Of a stretch of DNA of 64,000 nucleotides, positions 23,201 to 36,053 are shown piece by piece; the first letter of the stretch is position 1; every line of letters starts with the position of its first letter. Source of the stretch: Ascidia mentula. Lineage: Eukaryota > Chordata > Ascidiacea > Phlebobranchia > Ascidiidae. The position numbers and the translations under genes are program-made. Where the stretch lies: contig OX387199.1 of assembly GCA_947561715.1 (NCBI GenBank), positions 5,895,001-5,959,000 of the forward strand, given 5' to 3'. Under the pieces are notes generated by a model that saw nothing but the letters and a program-made list of their open reading frames with translations, was not told the origin of the DNA and did no database searches.

Positions 23201-26200
23201 AACAACAGGGCAATACTCTGGGAGTATTTCGCAACAAACGGATTTAAGCAGCACGACGTAATCATGCATTCCAAACACTACATCTACCAAATGCTAGAAA
23301 CGGAAAATGTGTCGGATTATATTGATTTCCTGAGGGTTTATCAAAGAGACGTTTGCCACGGTATAATGACGTCGCCCGTGATGACATACGTTCTATGCGA
23401 TGCGTGGGGAGCCGTCCTGCAACGTAAGTGACGTGTTCGAGCTGCGAGTTATTTCTTATCGTCATGCAAAAAAATCTGAGCCTCGCACAAATTGTGTGTG
23501 ACGTTGTAATTTAGACATTTGGAGTTTAAACTAATCGATTTCAAAATTGGCCTGGGGAAAGGCTTAAACCAAATGACCCGATATTAATTTACCCTATATA
23601 GACCTGATAGTAATGGCTTTTATGGTCTAACTCCAGTCGGAAAGAGTGTTTAGACACAAAACTTCGACACTATATATTGTATTTTCTACTTAAAAATACT
23701 TTTCATTGCGCAGGATCCGGGAAGGCGGTAAGTTGTCCAAGTATGGAAACTTTACACGACGTTTTGAAAATCTCAACACGCAGGTTGATTGATTATAAAT
23801 GACTTCTTTTTTAAATATATGCATTAAACACATGTATATTTTATTCTGCAGATTCTTACCTTGTCTATCCAAAAACCACGACCCGAACAACGCGAGCTTC
23901 TCTCGTGAAGTTTTGTGCCGCAAAGTGAGAGGCGAATTTTGCAGCGTGTTCGACTGTGAAGTATTCGACTGTAACGTCATCAAAGTTATGGTGGAACACG
24001 GCATTGTGAAAAGCTATAAGTGTGTCGATAGAAACTCACAACATCCCAAACACTTCGTTAAGTTTTCTCACGTTTTCTTCGAGGACCTGTGCGCGGCAAG
24101 GTATGGGACGTTCCAGCCTGGAAAGTTTATTTATTTTTTATTTTTTGTGTTAAATGGAGAGAATCACAAAACCCATGTTCAGGGCTTTAATTTTTGCCAT
24201 TACGTTGGTGAATTATCATAGCTTGCACTGGTTGCCTCTACTTTCTACGTCCTATGTGGGCTGTGCCATTTTTCCAAAAGCAAACTCATACTCACCTCAT
24301 ACTTTTTGGAGTGCAATATATGATACTTTGTATTACGACGACAAGTTTATAAACATTACATTAAAAGCCAGTACACATTCTAGGGCTGCTGTGGACGGAG
24401 AGGTGTTATCGCGCCAGAAGCTGCTTTCCTTGTTGCAAGAAGATGTTACAACATTACTAAAGGCCAACAAACTGCGTTACTTTTTCCAATTATGCTGCGC
24501 CTCCAGCGGTGATATTGTAAAGTTGCTGGTCCAGTTTTTGACAGATTTGCTTCATACACAATGCCGAAGGCTGACTCCTAGTGGTAAGAAAACGTATGCT
24601 TATTTGTAATAGCAGAATTTTTTATCGCAAATTAGGGTTCCGTAATGTTGTTTTACATAAAAAAAAACTTTTATATGTTTTTGGTGAATGTTTTGGTATT
24701 TGTATACCAGCAATTTAGTGTTTGTATTTCAACGTACAAGTTGTAATAATGTCGTTGAATTCACAGATCTTCGCGATACAAGTTTATTCGAGTCGATTAA
24801 ACTCGTCATATTTCAATGTTTCTACGAGGCCAAATCCTCGCACGAGGATGTTGCTAAAATCTTAAGCTCAGCGAAAGAAAACTTCACATCGTTGGAGGTG
24901 GAATATCCAATACGAAATCTCATCAAGAACTTTAACGACGACCACAGGTGGCCCGAGAGGTTTCGGGGTCACCACTACAGGCAGGACGGCAGCAGTCTAC
25001 GTTTTAAATACGCCGAGTGTTTTTCCAACAAAAGCCTACAGGCAATTCTGTTCCACGCCGACAGATGTAGGCCGCACTTGACCCCTTCGGGTTCCGTCAG
25101 GGCCAACATGACGTCATCACAGTATTGGTTACGCCATTTATGCTTAACAGGACTCCAAGGACAAAACATGCACTTCGTTGCCCTTGTTCTAGGGAAACTT
25201 CCTTTCTTAGAGGAACTTTATCTTCCGAACGCCAAACACGTGTGCAATGATCACGTGTCCGCTTTATGTCGTGGCTTCGACTCCAAGCCACTGAATCTAC
25301 ACGCTCTCCTGTTTACACTGGATACCTTGACGTCAAAGTTTAATATAGGTGACGTTGCAACCTACGCCGAAGTTGGCAGGGCATTGACGAACTTGCCGCA
25401 TTTGGAATATTTGTATCTCAGTATAAACAACGAACCGGATTTATTTTTCTCGCTGTTTGAAGATCGCTCCACTTGCGTCGTTCCCTTGACAGAACTCAAA
25501 CTTTCGTCTTGTGGTGTCGATACGCAACAGTGCGCACGTCTCACGCCTCTGCTCAAGCGTTTAATTTTTCTTCAAAGATTGGATCTGTCGCGAAACCCGC
25601 TGGAAAACGGCTTTGCTGAGATTTGTGAAGGCTTCCATTATTTTCGTGACTTGCAGGTATAATATTTCACAATAATCTGACAGTTATAAATGTTAAGTTG
25701 CTCTGTAGAGTAAGTTAAGGATAATAAAATATCGACCGTATCTTTTCAACACAAACCTTTTGCATTGAAACAGATTTTGACCCTCCAGCAAACATGTTTG
25801 AGACGCAAATCAATGTTAAGACTCTCTGTCGCCATCTCGCACACCAACTTAGCACATAGTTTGCGCCACTTGGATGTGCGCGAGAACTACTTACAGGACG
25901 AGGAGGCCATGAAGATTCTCGCCGAAAGTTTGAAGTCACTCGTTGCTTTGGAATATTTCGACGTCAGTCACAATTACGTTGGCGACAGAAACGCCTGCAT
26001 AATGGCCAGGGCGTTTCAAGGTCATTCAAGATTGTGTTGTTTGCGCATGACTTGCGTCCAGATCGGCGAAGTCGCTCTCTCGGCACTCAAATATCATTTA
26101 CGAGACTGTGCCGCTTTGGAAATTTTGGACTTGGGCGAGAATTATTTTGGAAGTGCCTGCTTGGATTTTGCGCAAGTTTTCAAGTCATTTGAAGGTGCGC

Positions 26201-26908
26201 ATTGGCAAAGATTTTAATATGAATTAAATTTCCTTTTACGTTTAGAGCAAATGTGCAAAAACAGCAACGAAGGTTATTGTACAATTTATCTGTAGAATTT
26301 AACAAGGCTACACCAGTACTTGCCGGAAAAACTACCAATGCATGTGGACTAACTGCACTGCGAGATCTCGACTTATCTGGTAAGCTTAGTGCAACTGACA
26401 TAAAACAAGTACGTTTACCAGGCAACCTAACTATTTACATTGCATTGACAGGGATCGGCGAGAGCATGGTTACGGAATGCAGCCCATCGTCGGTGACGTC
26501 ATTCATCGAATGCATTGGAGTCCAAGGGAAACTGAGGCATCTGACTTTGCGGGATGTGAAACTGGATTTTGACAGTTTGGTTGTCCTACTTGACGCGTGT
26601 GAAAGTCTTTCGTCAATGCAAAGTGTCATGTAAGTTGTATATTTCAATCTGCTCTTTGTTCATGCGAATTATGAATGAGCTCAGAAAATCGAGCGTGATT
26701 TGTAAAAACGAATGTTTGTAGAAATATAGTCTAATAAGAAAAACTGCCAGAAAACTTAAATATGTCATTACAATGCATTTATAGGAAAAGAAATGGTTTG
26801 ACTAATTCTGAAAAATATCTAAGTACATTTTTTTACAGATTCAGTAGAAGTTGCAACTCACTTTCAGAAAAACAATCTCAGAATTGGGCGTGTCTTAATC
26901 TTGTATAA
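20202..26908 (+). CDS. NLR: DZIP3-like HEPN + NACHT + LRR protein
   Basis: Sixteen exons by my model: 20,202-20,360; 20,641-20,798; 20,857-20,975; 21,201-21,463; 21,813-22,005; 22,167-22,295; 22,360-22,800; 22,941-23,423; 23,714-23,783; 23,852-24,100; 24,384-24,583; 24,767-25,656; 25,774-26,194; 26,296-26,379; 26,452-26,629; 26,839-26,908. All phases agree, giving 1,368 aa. Residues 10-165 resemble the DZIP3-type HEPN domain (EVFDILYRP, LFILIRFL, then DRMKGIVHS with an R-x5-H motif at R143/H149, then SWRYITTVLDRL). NACHT follows: Walker A GSWSSGKS at 431-438, and a Walker B-like LLLLDNFDR at about 518-525 that lacks the usual D-G-x-D-E acids. The tail FFEDLCAA is typical of the winged-helix/NACHT end. 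LRRs (LRHLDVREN, LEILDLGEN, LRDLDLSG) fill about 860 to the end. It is presumably an intracellular immune sensor or scaffold. The acceptor choices for exons 8 and 11 and the donor of exon 9 (GTTGAT) are the least certain. Confidence 0.85.
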
Positions 26909-27411
26909 CCCACAACAGAAAAAATACTGTTTTGCTCTTTCAATATGCTGTTGTTTTCCTAAGTATGTTTATGATAATTGTTGTTGTTACACGAATCTTC
27001 TGTATTTATTGTGCTGTGGCGATGTTTAAAGCGCCAACAAGTAAATCTGACCGGACACTGCCACGAACAGCATAAAAACGAGACGCATGTCACGGTTCGG
27101 TGAAGACGTAGCAGTCGCTACAGTGCAATGATTTTGTTACAACTAGTGAAAAAGCACGGGTTTCTCACAAACCAAGATGTGATTCTTTTTAATTTCGCTC
27201 TGTATTGTCACTAGACACCCATACACTGGACCGATATGGAAACAGTTTTAATTTGTATTATAACATTTACAAGTATGCGTAAAATATACATCATTTATAT
27301 AACGTGAAGAATGGGCGCTCTACTTTCAATATGCATTATACCACCTATGCAAAAAAACAAAATTACAAGCATGAATACATTTTTGCATTACTATGACAAC
27401 ATATAATCACA

Positions 27412-28409
27412 CTATTTCTCATTGTAAAACGTTTTGTTTTCTTCAGCCGCCTCTTTCACTTTGGTTTCTCCATACTTTCCGTTACAATCGGGGGGAAAAA
27501 TCCTAAAAACAAAAAAATAAATGAATACAAATGGTTAAGAATGTAATTGTAGTAAACACTCTCTAAACACCATAAGTTGCCTTACTTGTCAATAATTTCC
27601 TTGGCCCCTTCTGCACGGCGTTCAGCTTTTTTTTGGTGAATCTTCTTTCGAAATTCTTCAGAAGATTTAGCTTCCAATTGCCCGAAAACGCTGTGCATAC
27701 CATGGTCATTGAAAACCTTTTGTAGATTACCGCTTAAGTTGTTGTCAATTGCCAGCTTAATCAAAGATGCAGTGGGAAAATTCTTCAGGTGTTCGTAAAC
27801 CTTCCAGTCTTTAACGTGACGTTTTGCAATCTCCCAAACAATTCCAGTAAACAAACGACTGTAGTTTGGGTCTAAAGATGACAAACTTTGCGTCATGTAT
27901 CTTTGATATTCTGAAGAAAGTGTTGATCGAAACCTCTGAACCGTTTGATCATCCACAAACATGACGAAAGTTGGGTCTGTACGCCTTTCCTCCAGAGTTT
28001 TGTCGTCGAATGCTCTTGTCCACATGCCTTTGTCTATATCCGAGTCCATCGGTTTGCCTTGAAATTCAAGGAAATGCTTGTAAAATACAAACAACGATGA
28101 TTCTGGTTCGTTGTTTACATAAAAAACGAAGCAATTCCCATCTTGAATTAAGTTGCCGTTGTTTGAAATCCATATAAGCAAACTAAGAACTTGCTTCCCG
28201 TTAAGATCTCCAATTTCCACTTTGTGATATTTGACACTCTCAAACTCAAATTTCCATCCGCGAGATTTAAAGCGTTCCATTCTTTTTTCAAGTTTTTCTC
28301 GAAACTTTCCTCTAAAATCCAACATCACTTCAATACGATCAGCAAAGTTCATCTGCAATACTGTGATGTCGACATTTAGCAGCTCCAACACTTCCTCAAT
28401 GGATAACAT
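27412..28409 (-). CDS. family-A gene A1, two exons, intact
   Basis: Exon 1 runs from the ATG at 28,407-28,409 to 27,586 (donor GTAAGG), and exon 2 runs from 27,502 (acceptor TTTTTAG) to the TAG at 27,412-27,414. The spliced protein is 304 aa; without splicing it would stop at codon 276. It has no signal peptide or membrane segment and looks soluble, helical and charged. Conserved blocks are LNGKQVLSLLIWIS near 85, QDGNCFVFYVNNEPESSL near 105, GIVWEIAKRH near 205, SLIKLAIDN near 225, a KK/ER-rich region near 250-270, and IFPPDCNGKYGE in exon 2. I recognise no known domain. It is convergent with the NLR gene; stop codons are about 500 bp apart. Its duplicates travel with the NLR 3' exons. Confidence 0.75.
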
Positions 28410-28469
28410 TTCGTCTCGATGTTTACCTTGTGAGTCACAATACGATACAAATTTACCACAATGAAGGCT

Positions 28470-30225
28470 AAAACAATAGATGGCAAAAATTATTGTCTAC
28501 TCAGTTATAGCATTAGCTGAGAGGGCTTAAGTTAAATAAAAGTAACTTCATTATTGACGCTATTAACAGGGGGTTTTCCCGGAATTAATAGTCATGTGAA
28601 AAAAGGTTAAAAATATACATTATATTTCGAATAATGCTTCAGTCGAAAGCTTATTGGACCTGAAAGTTGGTTTTATACAATATTTGACAGGTTTTCCAGT
28701 TTATCAAATGAAACTGCTTGACCTTTTGAACGTTACAGCAAGGCATCCTTACCATCAGTAAGTAAAACATAATTAGTGCCAATCTTAAAAATTCAGCCAA
28801 ACATGTAAGCTTTACGTATCAGGCAGTCTGAAATCCTGAAAACCATGCCTACCCTCTAAACGATTTCAATATCCCACAGCCCTATTCTCTAAAATCATAC
28901 TCTAGTCTTCAACTCGGAAAACCCCACCTAATTCTGGCGACCCTGATATTCCTATTATTTCGTAATACCATCATTTCAGTAAATTAGAAATGAAATGTTT
29001 GGTCGCTTCGCAAAAACCATATTCTTTAAATTCATTGTTAAGCGCCTATCAGTTCCACGGATACTCCTACAAATAGCGTCAATAGTCGCAACTGCCAGTA
29101 GCTTCAAATGAGTCAATTGCGCAACAGGTGCAACGAAAAAGTCCCCAGATCGAAAGCTAGGTCGTTGTCAGATGGTTATTTGAAGAAGAAGATTTTCGTC
29201 AAACCAACACAAAATTGTCGTAAATTATAACTTTGCACAATAGTGCATGTGCGGTAGGATTCGTTTTATCATCGCGTAAAACTAAATAATCTATCAATTT
29301 AGGCAAAAAATTTTAGATCTACAACTCAACACCTTACTAAAGAAACCCTACTGTCAGTGATGTTGAATCTATGCTAAGCTTAATGTCAACAAGTTACATG
29401 GTCTCCCGAAATACAAAAAAATACGTCTGATTATGGCCAGAACCGCTTTTTGCTGTATGTAACCACATCTGTTACCACTACGCAATTTTAATTCATTAAA
29501 ATGGTGGGTCGAAACGTACAAACATACCAAAGTGTGGAACCAAATGGCGTGACCGCGTTAGTGAACCGTGGATGGCGAAACCTAAGTTTGCATTGTGAAA
29601 AACTGATGCTGTGGATCGTAATAAAAATGTCTGGGTGAAACGGGGGTTGTGCTACCCATCTTGTTTTTGTTTTGTTTTGGAGTTTCGATGACGTATATCA
29701 CAGTGAACTAATTGTAACATGTGTAAACGCTAAATATTACAACATAATATTTACCACGTTTCGGTACCTAAACATGTAATGGGTAAGTCTAAAATATAAA
29801 CACCTGCAATTTTGTAAGATACAACACCCTAAAAGTTTCATTGTAATGCCCGCTTCAAAAAATATACTACCAAAGTGGCTAATGCTTTATTCAGGAAGTT
29901 ACACGAAAGGCGATCAACACAAAAACGCATTTATAAAGTAGTAACTGCAACGCTTTGATACGCAGGTGAACAGTGCGGTCGCCACATGACTTCCTTCACA
30001 AGCGGATCACGCTGGATAACGTTGCGCCGCGGTGTTTCCCTGACTGGATAGACTGCAACCGGAACGGGAACTGTTAAATCGACATGAGTCGGTGATCGAG
30101 ATCATTTGTGGACGACCTCCCTTGTCCAAAATGAAAGGTTTGTCCGACTCTAGAAATAAATGTCAAGAAGTTTAATAAATTATCGACCGTATCCTTTTCA
30201 ACACAAACCTTTTGCATTCAAACAG
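28470..30225. repeat. inter-unit spacer of the tandem array (copy 1)
   Basis: Noncoding, AT-rich. It is nearly identical to 37,100-38,870 and 41,640-43,290, and more diverged from 33,000-34,600. A fragment recurs at 46,085-46,650. It includes the 5' flank of A1 and ends in the polypyrimidine tract and acceptor copied from intron 12 of the NLR gene. Confidence 0.7.
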
Positions 30226-31447
30226 ATTATGACCTTCCAGCAAACATGTTTACGACGCAAATCACTGTTTAGCCTCTCTGTCGTCACCTCGCATTCCAAC
30301 TTAGCACTTAATTTGCGACACTTGGATGTGCGCAAGAGTCCTTTCAGGACGAGGAGGCCATGACGGGTGATCGGCAGCATTGACCAAGCGCGCTACCCAT
30401 ATATCAAGAAAAAAACTTGATCGGGATTCGTGCCTAGGATACCAAGGGTTCAAATCCCGGCGTGGTTAAAAAAATCTCGTCGAAAGTTTAAATTCACTCG
30501 TTGCTTTGGAATATTTTGAAGTCAGTCACAATTACGTTGGCGACAGAAACGCCTACTTAATGGCCCGGGTTTTTCAAGGTCATTGAAGATTGTGTTGTTT
30601 GCGCATGGTAGCGTCCAGATCGGCGAAGTGGCTCTCTCAGCACTCAAATATCATTTACGCGACTGTGCTGCTTTGGAAATTTTGGACTTGGGCGAGAATT
30701 GTTATGGAAGTGCCTGTTTTAAGTCATTTGAAGGTGCGTACCCAGCTTTGGCAATTCTTATATGTAGTAAATTTCCTTTTACATATAGAGCAAATGTGCC
30801 AAAACAGCAATAAAGGTTATTGTACAATTTATATGTAGAGTTTAACAAGGCTACTCCAGTACTCGCCGCAAAAACTACCGATGCATGTGGACTAAGTGCA
30901 CTACGAGATCTCGACTTGTCTGGTGAGCTTAGCGCAACTAACATATACCAAGTACGTTTACCAGGCAACCTAACTATTTACATTGCATTTACAGGGATTA
31001 GCGAGAGCATGGTTACGAAATGCAGCCCATCGTCGGTGACGTCATTCATCGAATGCATCGGAGTCCAAGGGAAACTGAGGTATCTGACTCTGCGGGATGT
31101 GAACCTGGATTTTGACAGTTTGGTTGTCCTACTTGACGCGTGTGAAAGTCTTTCGTCCATGCAAAGTGTCACGTAAGTTGTATATTTCATATATATGTTC
31201 ATACGAATTGTGAATGAGGTCAGAAAATCGAGCGTGATTTGTAAAAACGAATGTTTGTAGAAATATAGTCTAATAAGAAAAACTGCCAGAAAACTTAAAT
31301 ATGTCATTACAGTGCATTTATAGGAAAAGAGCTGGTTTGACTAATTCTGAAAAATATCTAAGTACATTTTTTTACAGAATCAGTAGAAGTTGCAACTCAC
31401 TTTCAGAAAAACAATCTCAGAATTGGGCGTGTCTTAATCTTGTATAA
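30226..31447 (+). pseudogene. NLR 3'-exon relic, array unit 2
   Basis: Copies of NLR exons 13-16: 30,226-30,733 (exon 13 interrupted by a SINE), 30,839-30,922 (84-nt LRR exon), 30,995-31,172 and 31,378-31,447. Splice sites are mostly kept. Exon 13 carries a short deletion/frameshift near 30,345 (compare 25,890), the SINE, and a stop near 30,586 where the parent has a Ser codon. None of the HEPN or NACHT exons are present. It cannot make an NLR, and a short LRR peptide is doubtful. Confidence 0.8.
30366..30474 (+). repeat. family-1 SINE inside relic LRR exon, unit 2
   Basis: tRNA-like head, B-box GGTTCAAATCC at 30,448-30,458, and a short A tail. It is inserted after 'gccatga' in the exon-13 copy, at the same base as in units 3, 4 and 5. 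Unit 1 (the real gene), unit 6 and the inverted unit are empty at this site. Confidence 0.85.
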
Positions 31448-31950
31448 TCCACAACAGAAAAAATACTGTTTTGCTCTTTCAATATGCTGTTGTTTTCTTA
31501 AGTATGTTTATGATAATTGTTGTTGTTACACGAATCTTCTGTATTTATTGTGCTGTGGCGATGTTTAAAGCGCCAACAAGTAAATCTGACCGGACACTGC
31601 CACGAACAGCATAAAAACGAGACGCATGTCACGGTTCGGTGAAGACGTAGCAGTCGCTACAGTGCAATGATTTTGTTACAACTAGTGAAAAAGCACGGGT
31701 TTCTCACAAACCCAGATGTGATTCTTTTTAATTTCGCTCTGTATTGTCACTAGACACCCATACACTGGACCGATATGGAAACAGTTTTAATTTGTATTAT
31801 AACATTTACAAGTAGGCGTAAAATATACATCATTTATATAACGTGAAGAATGGGCGCTCTACTTTCAATATGCATTATACCACCTATGCAAAAGAACAAA
31901 ATTACAAGCATGAATACATTTTTGCATTACTATGACAACATATAATCACA

Positions 31951-32980
31951 CTATTTCTCATTGTAAAACGTTTTGTTTTCTTCAGCCGCCTCTTTCACTT
32001 TGGTTTCTCCATACTTTCCGTTACAATCGGGGGGAAAAATCCTAAAAACAAAAAAATAAATGAATACAAATGGTTAAGAATGTAATTGTAGTAAACACTC
32101 TCTAAACACCATAAGTTGCCTTACTTGTCAATAATTTCCTTGGTCCCTTCTGCACGGCGTTCAGCTTTTTTTTGGTGAATCTTCTTTCGAAATTCTTCAG
32201 AAGATTTAGCTTCCAATTGCCCGAAAACGCTGTTCATACCATGGTCATTGAAAACCTTTTGCAGATTACCCCTTAAGTTGTTGTCAATTGCCAGCTTAAT
32301 CAAAGATGCAGTGGGAAAATTCTTCAGGTATTCGTAAACCTTCCAGTCTTTAACGTGACATTTTGCAATCTCCCAAACAATTCCAGTAAACAAACGACTG
32401 TAGTTTGGGTCTAAAGATGACAAACTTTGCGTCAAGTAATCTTTGATATCTTTGAAGAAAGTGTTAATCGAAAACTGTGAATCGTTTGCTCATTCACAAA
32501 CATGAAGAAAGTTGGGTCTTTTTGCCTTTCCTTCAGTGTTTTGTCGTCGAATGCTCTTGTCCACATGCCTTTGTCTATATCCGAGTCCATCGGTTTGCCT
32601 TGAAATTCAAGGAAATGCTTGTAAAATACAAACAACGATGATTCTGGTTCGTTGTTTACATAAAAAACGAAGCAATTCCCATCTTGAATTAAGTTGCCGT
32701 TGTTTGAAATCCATATGAGCAAACTAAGAACTTGTTTCCCGTTAAGATCTCCAATTTCCACTTTGTGATATTTGACACTCTCAAACTGATTTCCGAAATT
32801 TTTTAAGCGTTCCACCCATTTTTTCAGTTTTTCTCGAAACTCTCCTCTAAAATCCAACATCACTTTAATACGATCAGCAAAGTTCATCTGCAATACTGTG
32901 ATGTCGACATTTAGCAGTTCCAACACTTCCGCAATGGTCAGCATTTCGTCTCTACGTTTGCTTTGTATGTTAAAATACAT
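31951..32980 (-). pseudogene. family-A gene A2, frameshifted
   Basis: Homologous start at 32,944 (MLTIAEV), with an in-frame upstream ATG at 32,978-32,980. The frame breaks near 32,432-32,450 through small indels relative to A1 and A4, then resumes in another frame to the donor near 32,125. Exon 2 (31,951-32,041) is intact and identical in layout to A1. The segment near residues 40-55 differs from the other copies, reading KNFGNQFESV. It is most likely a young pseudogene, unless the indel is a sequencing or assembly error. Confidence 0.7.
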
Positions 32981-32999
32981 TTACCACAATGTAGGCTAA

Positions 33000-34608
33000 A
33001 ACAGTATATAGCAAAATTTATTGCCTACTCAGTTATGATGTCAGCTGAGCGGGCTTAAGATAAATAAAAGTAACTGCATTATTGACGATATTAACAGGGG
33101 TTTCCCTGGAGTCAACCGTCACATGAAATAAGTTCAAATATACGTTATTTTTCTCGTATAATGCTTCGGTCGAATTCTAGTTGTAATTGAAAAGTTGGTT
33201 TGATACAATAATTGACAGTTTTTTTAGGTTAGCAAGTGAAACTGCTTGACATTTTAAAGTTAGTTTAAAAGTAATTGTTTTGAACCAATTTAACACTTGC
33301 AGCCAAAACTAGGCTTGGAGGGTGCTATAAACGTTATACAGCAAGTTGTCCTTATCATCAGTAAGTAATACATAATTGGTGACAATCTTAAAAATTTAGC
33401 CAAACATTTAAACTTTGGGTGCCGGACAGTCTGAAATCCTGAAAACCATGCCTATCCTGTAAACGATTTCAATATCCCGTCGTTTCGCAAAAACAATCTT
33501 CTTTGAATTCATTGTTACACGCCTACCAGTTCCTCGGATACTCCTACAAATAGAGTCAATAGTCGTAACTGTCAGAAATTTCAAATACGTCAATTGCGCA
33601 ACAGGGTCAACGTGAAAGTCCCCAGAGCGAAAGCTAGGTCGTTGTCAGATGATTAATTGAAGAAGATTTTTGTCAAACCAACACAAAATTAACGCAAATA
33701 ATAACTTTGCACAATAGTACATGTGCAGTAGGATTCCTTATAACATCGCGTAAAACTATATAGTCTTTCAACTTAGGCAGATTTATAACTCAACACCATG
33801 CTTAAGAAACCCTACTGTCTGTGCAAAGATTAATGTCAGCAAATTACATGGTATCTCGGAATACAAAAAAATACGTCTGATTAAGGCCAGAACCGCTTTT
33901 TGCTGTATGTAACTACATCTATTACCATTCATTCAAATGGTAGGTCCAAACGTACAAACATAGCAAAGTGTGGAAAAAGATATGGCGTGACTGCGCTAGT
34001 GAACCGTGGATGGCGAAACCTGAGTTTGTATTGTAAAAAACTGATGCTGTGAGGGGCGCAATAAAAATGTCTGGGTGAAACAGAGGTTGTGCTACCCATT
34101 TTTTGTGTGTTTTGGGTTTCGATGACGTATATCACTGTAAACTGATTGTAACGGGTAAGTCTAAAATATAAACACCTGCAATTTTGTAAGATACAACACC
34201 CCAATATCATTCGTTGTAATGTCCGCTTCAATAAAAACACTATTAAAGTGGCTGATGCTTTCTTCAGGAAATTACACGAAGGTCAAACAACACAAAACAC
34301 GCATCTATAAAGTAATAACTGCAACGCTTTGATGCGCAGGTGAACAGTGCGGTCGCCAAAGGACTTCCTTCAGAACCGGATCACGCTGGATAACGTTGCG
34401 CCGTGGTCTTTCCCTGGCTGGAGAAACCGCAACTACGACGAGCACTGTTAAATCGACATTAGTCGGTTTTAGGCGGTGATCGAGATCGTTTGTGGACGAC
34501 CTCCTTTGTCCAAAGTGAAAGTCTTATCCGACGCTTGTAATAAATGTCAAGAAGTTTGTTAAATTACCGACCGTATCTTTTCAACACAGACCTTTTGCAT
34601 TCAAACAG
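33000..34608. repeat. inter-unit spacer of the tandem array (copy 2, diverged)
   Basis: Same order of sequence words as 28.5-30.2 kb but with more substitutions and several deletions than the spacers after A3 and A4. No gene is seen. Its greater divergence shows that the units do not share one uniform history. Confidence 0.65.
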
Positions 34609-35669
34609 ATTTTGTCCCTCCAGCAAACATGTTTGAGACGCAAATCAATGTTAAGCCACTATGTCGCCACCTCGCATACCAACTTAGCACTTAATTTGCG
34701 ACACTTGGATGTGCGCAAGAGTTTCTTCAGGACGAGGAGGCCATGACGGGTGTTCGGCAGCATTGACCAAGCGCGCTACCCATATATTAAGAAAAAAACT
34801 TGATCGGGATTCGTGCCTAGGATACCAAGGGTTCAAATCCCGGCGTGGTTAAAAAACAATTCTCGTCGAAAGTTTAAATTCACTCGTTGCTTTAGAATAT
34901 TTTGACGTCAGTCACAATTACGTTGGCGTCAGAAACGCTTCCATAATGGCCCGGGTATTTCAAGGTCATTCAAGATTGTGTTGTTTGCGCATGGCATGCG
35001 TCCAGATCGGCGAAGTGGCACTCTCGGTACTCAAATGTCATTTACGCGATTTTGCCGCTTTGGAAACTTTGGACTTGGGCGAGAATTATTTTGAAAGTGC
35101 CTGCTTGGATTTTGCGTAAGTTTTTAAGTCATTTGAAGGTGCGTACTAAGGTTTGGCAATGGCTTTTGTATCTAGTAAATTTTCTTTTACATCTAGAGCA
35201 AATGTGCCAAAACAGCAACAAAGGTTATTGTACAGATTGAAATATATGACATACGATTTTCGCAAGCGTCAAGAGTCCAAGGAAAACTAAGGCATCTGAC
35301 TTTGCGGGATGTGAAACTGGATTTTGACAGTTTGTTTGTCCTACTAGATACTTGCGAAAATCTGTCGTCCATGTAAAGTGTAACGTAAGTCATTTATTTT
35401 AATCTGCTCTTTGTTCCTACAATTTATGCACGAATCAAGACTATCGAGCGTTATTTGTACAAACGTGTGTTTTAACATGTTTCACAAAAACCGCAAAATT
35501 AATGTAAAATTAGAAAAACTACTAAACACCTAAATACGTTTTTCCAACAAATTGGTGTAACTGACGCTGATATACCAGTAGCCAGTATGTCTTTTTACAG
35601 AATCAGCAGAATTTGCAACTCACTTTCGGAAAAGCAATCCCAGACTTGGGCGTGCCTTAATCTTGTATA
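34609..35669 (+). pseudogene. NLR 3'-exon relic, array unit 3
   Basis: Exon-13 copy at 34,609-35,138 with the shared SINE and a TAA near its 3' end. The 84-nt LRR exon and the first half of exon 15 are deleted; the match resumes near 35,268 ('gagtccaagg') and runs to about 35,392. A terminal-exon copy follows near 35,600-35,669. It is clearly non-functional. Confidence 0.8.
34747..34860 (+). repeat. family-1 SINE inside relic LRR exon, unit 3
   Basis: Same insertion point and orientation as the unit-2 SINE, with B-box GGTTCAAATCC. Inherited by duplication rather than an independent hit. Confidence 0.85.
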
Positions 35670-36053
35670 ATCGACAAAAACAATGTCGTATTGCTTTTCC
35701 TATTTAATATGCTTTTCACAAAGTCCCTTGTCCATTTCTGCACGAACTGCTGTTTCCTTTGTGCAATGTTTTTGTTGACATTAGTAAAAAGTATGTGGTT
35801 TCCCACGGTTTGATTCTTTCGCATTTTCAATCAGTAACGTCACTGGACACCCTTAATTGCATTAACCAATGTGGAAACAGTTCTCCTTGTATTTCACTAT
35901 TTGCAAGTATATGATATATATACAGCAGTTATATAACATAAAGAATGGTCGCTCTCCATTTCATGTGCATCATATCACGCATGCATAAAGATAAATATTT
36001 TCAACCATGAATATATTTTTGCATCACTTCGTCGAAAAACAACCATAGCAATT

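Noticed and set aside
23714-23727. A 14-nt NLR micro-exon ending at GTAAGT
   Set aside because: It would leave phase 0, which gives an early stop in the next exon. Extending the exon to 23,783 restores phase 2 and an NLR-like sequence (METLHDVLKISTRRF).
27971-28464. Plus-strand frames antisense to the family-A genes, recurring in each unit
   Set aside because: They mirror the conserved minus-strand coding exon. The diverged copy A0 keeps the sense frame blocks, not the antisense ones.
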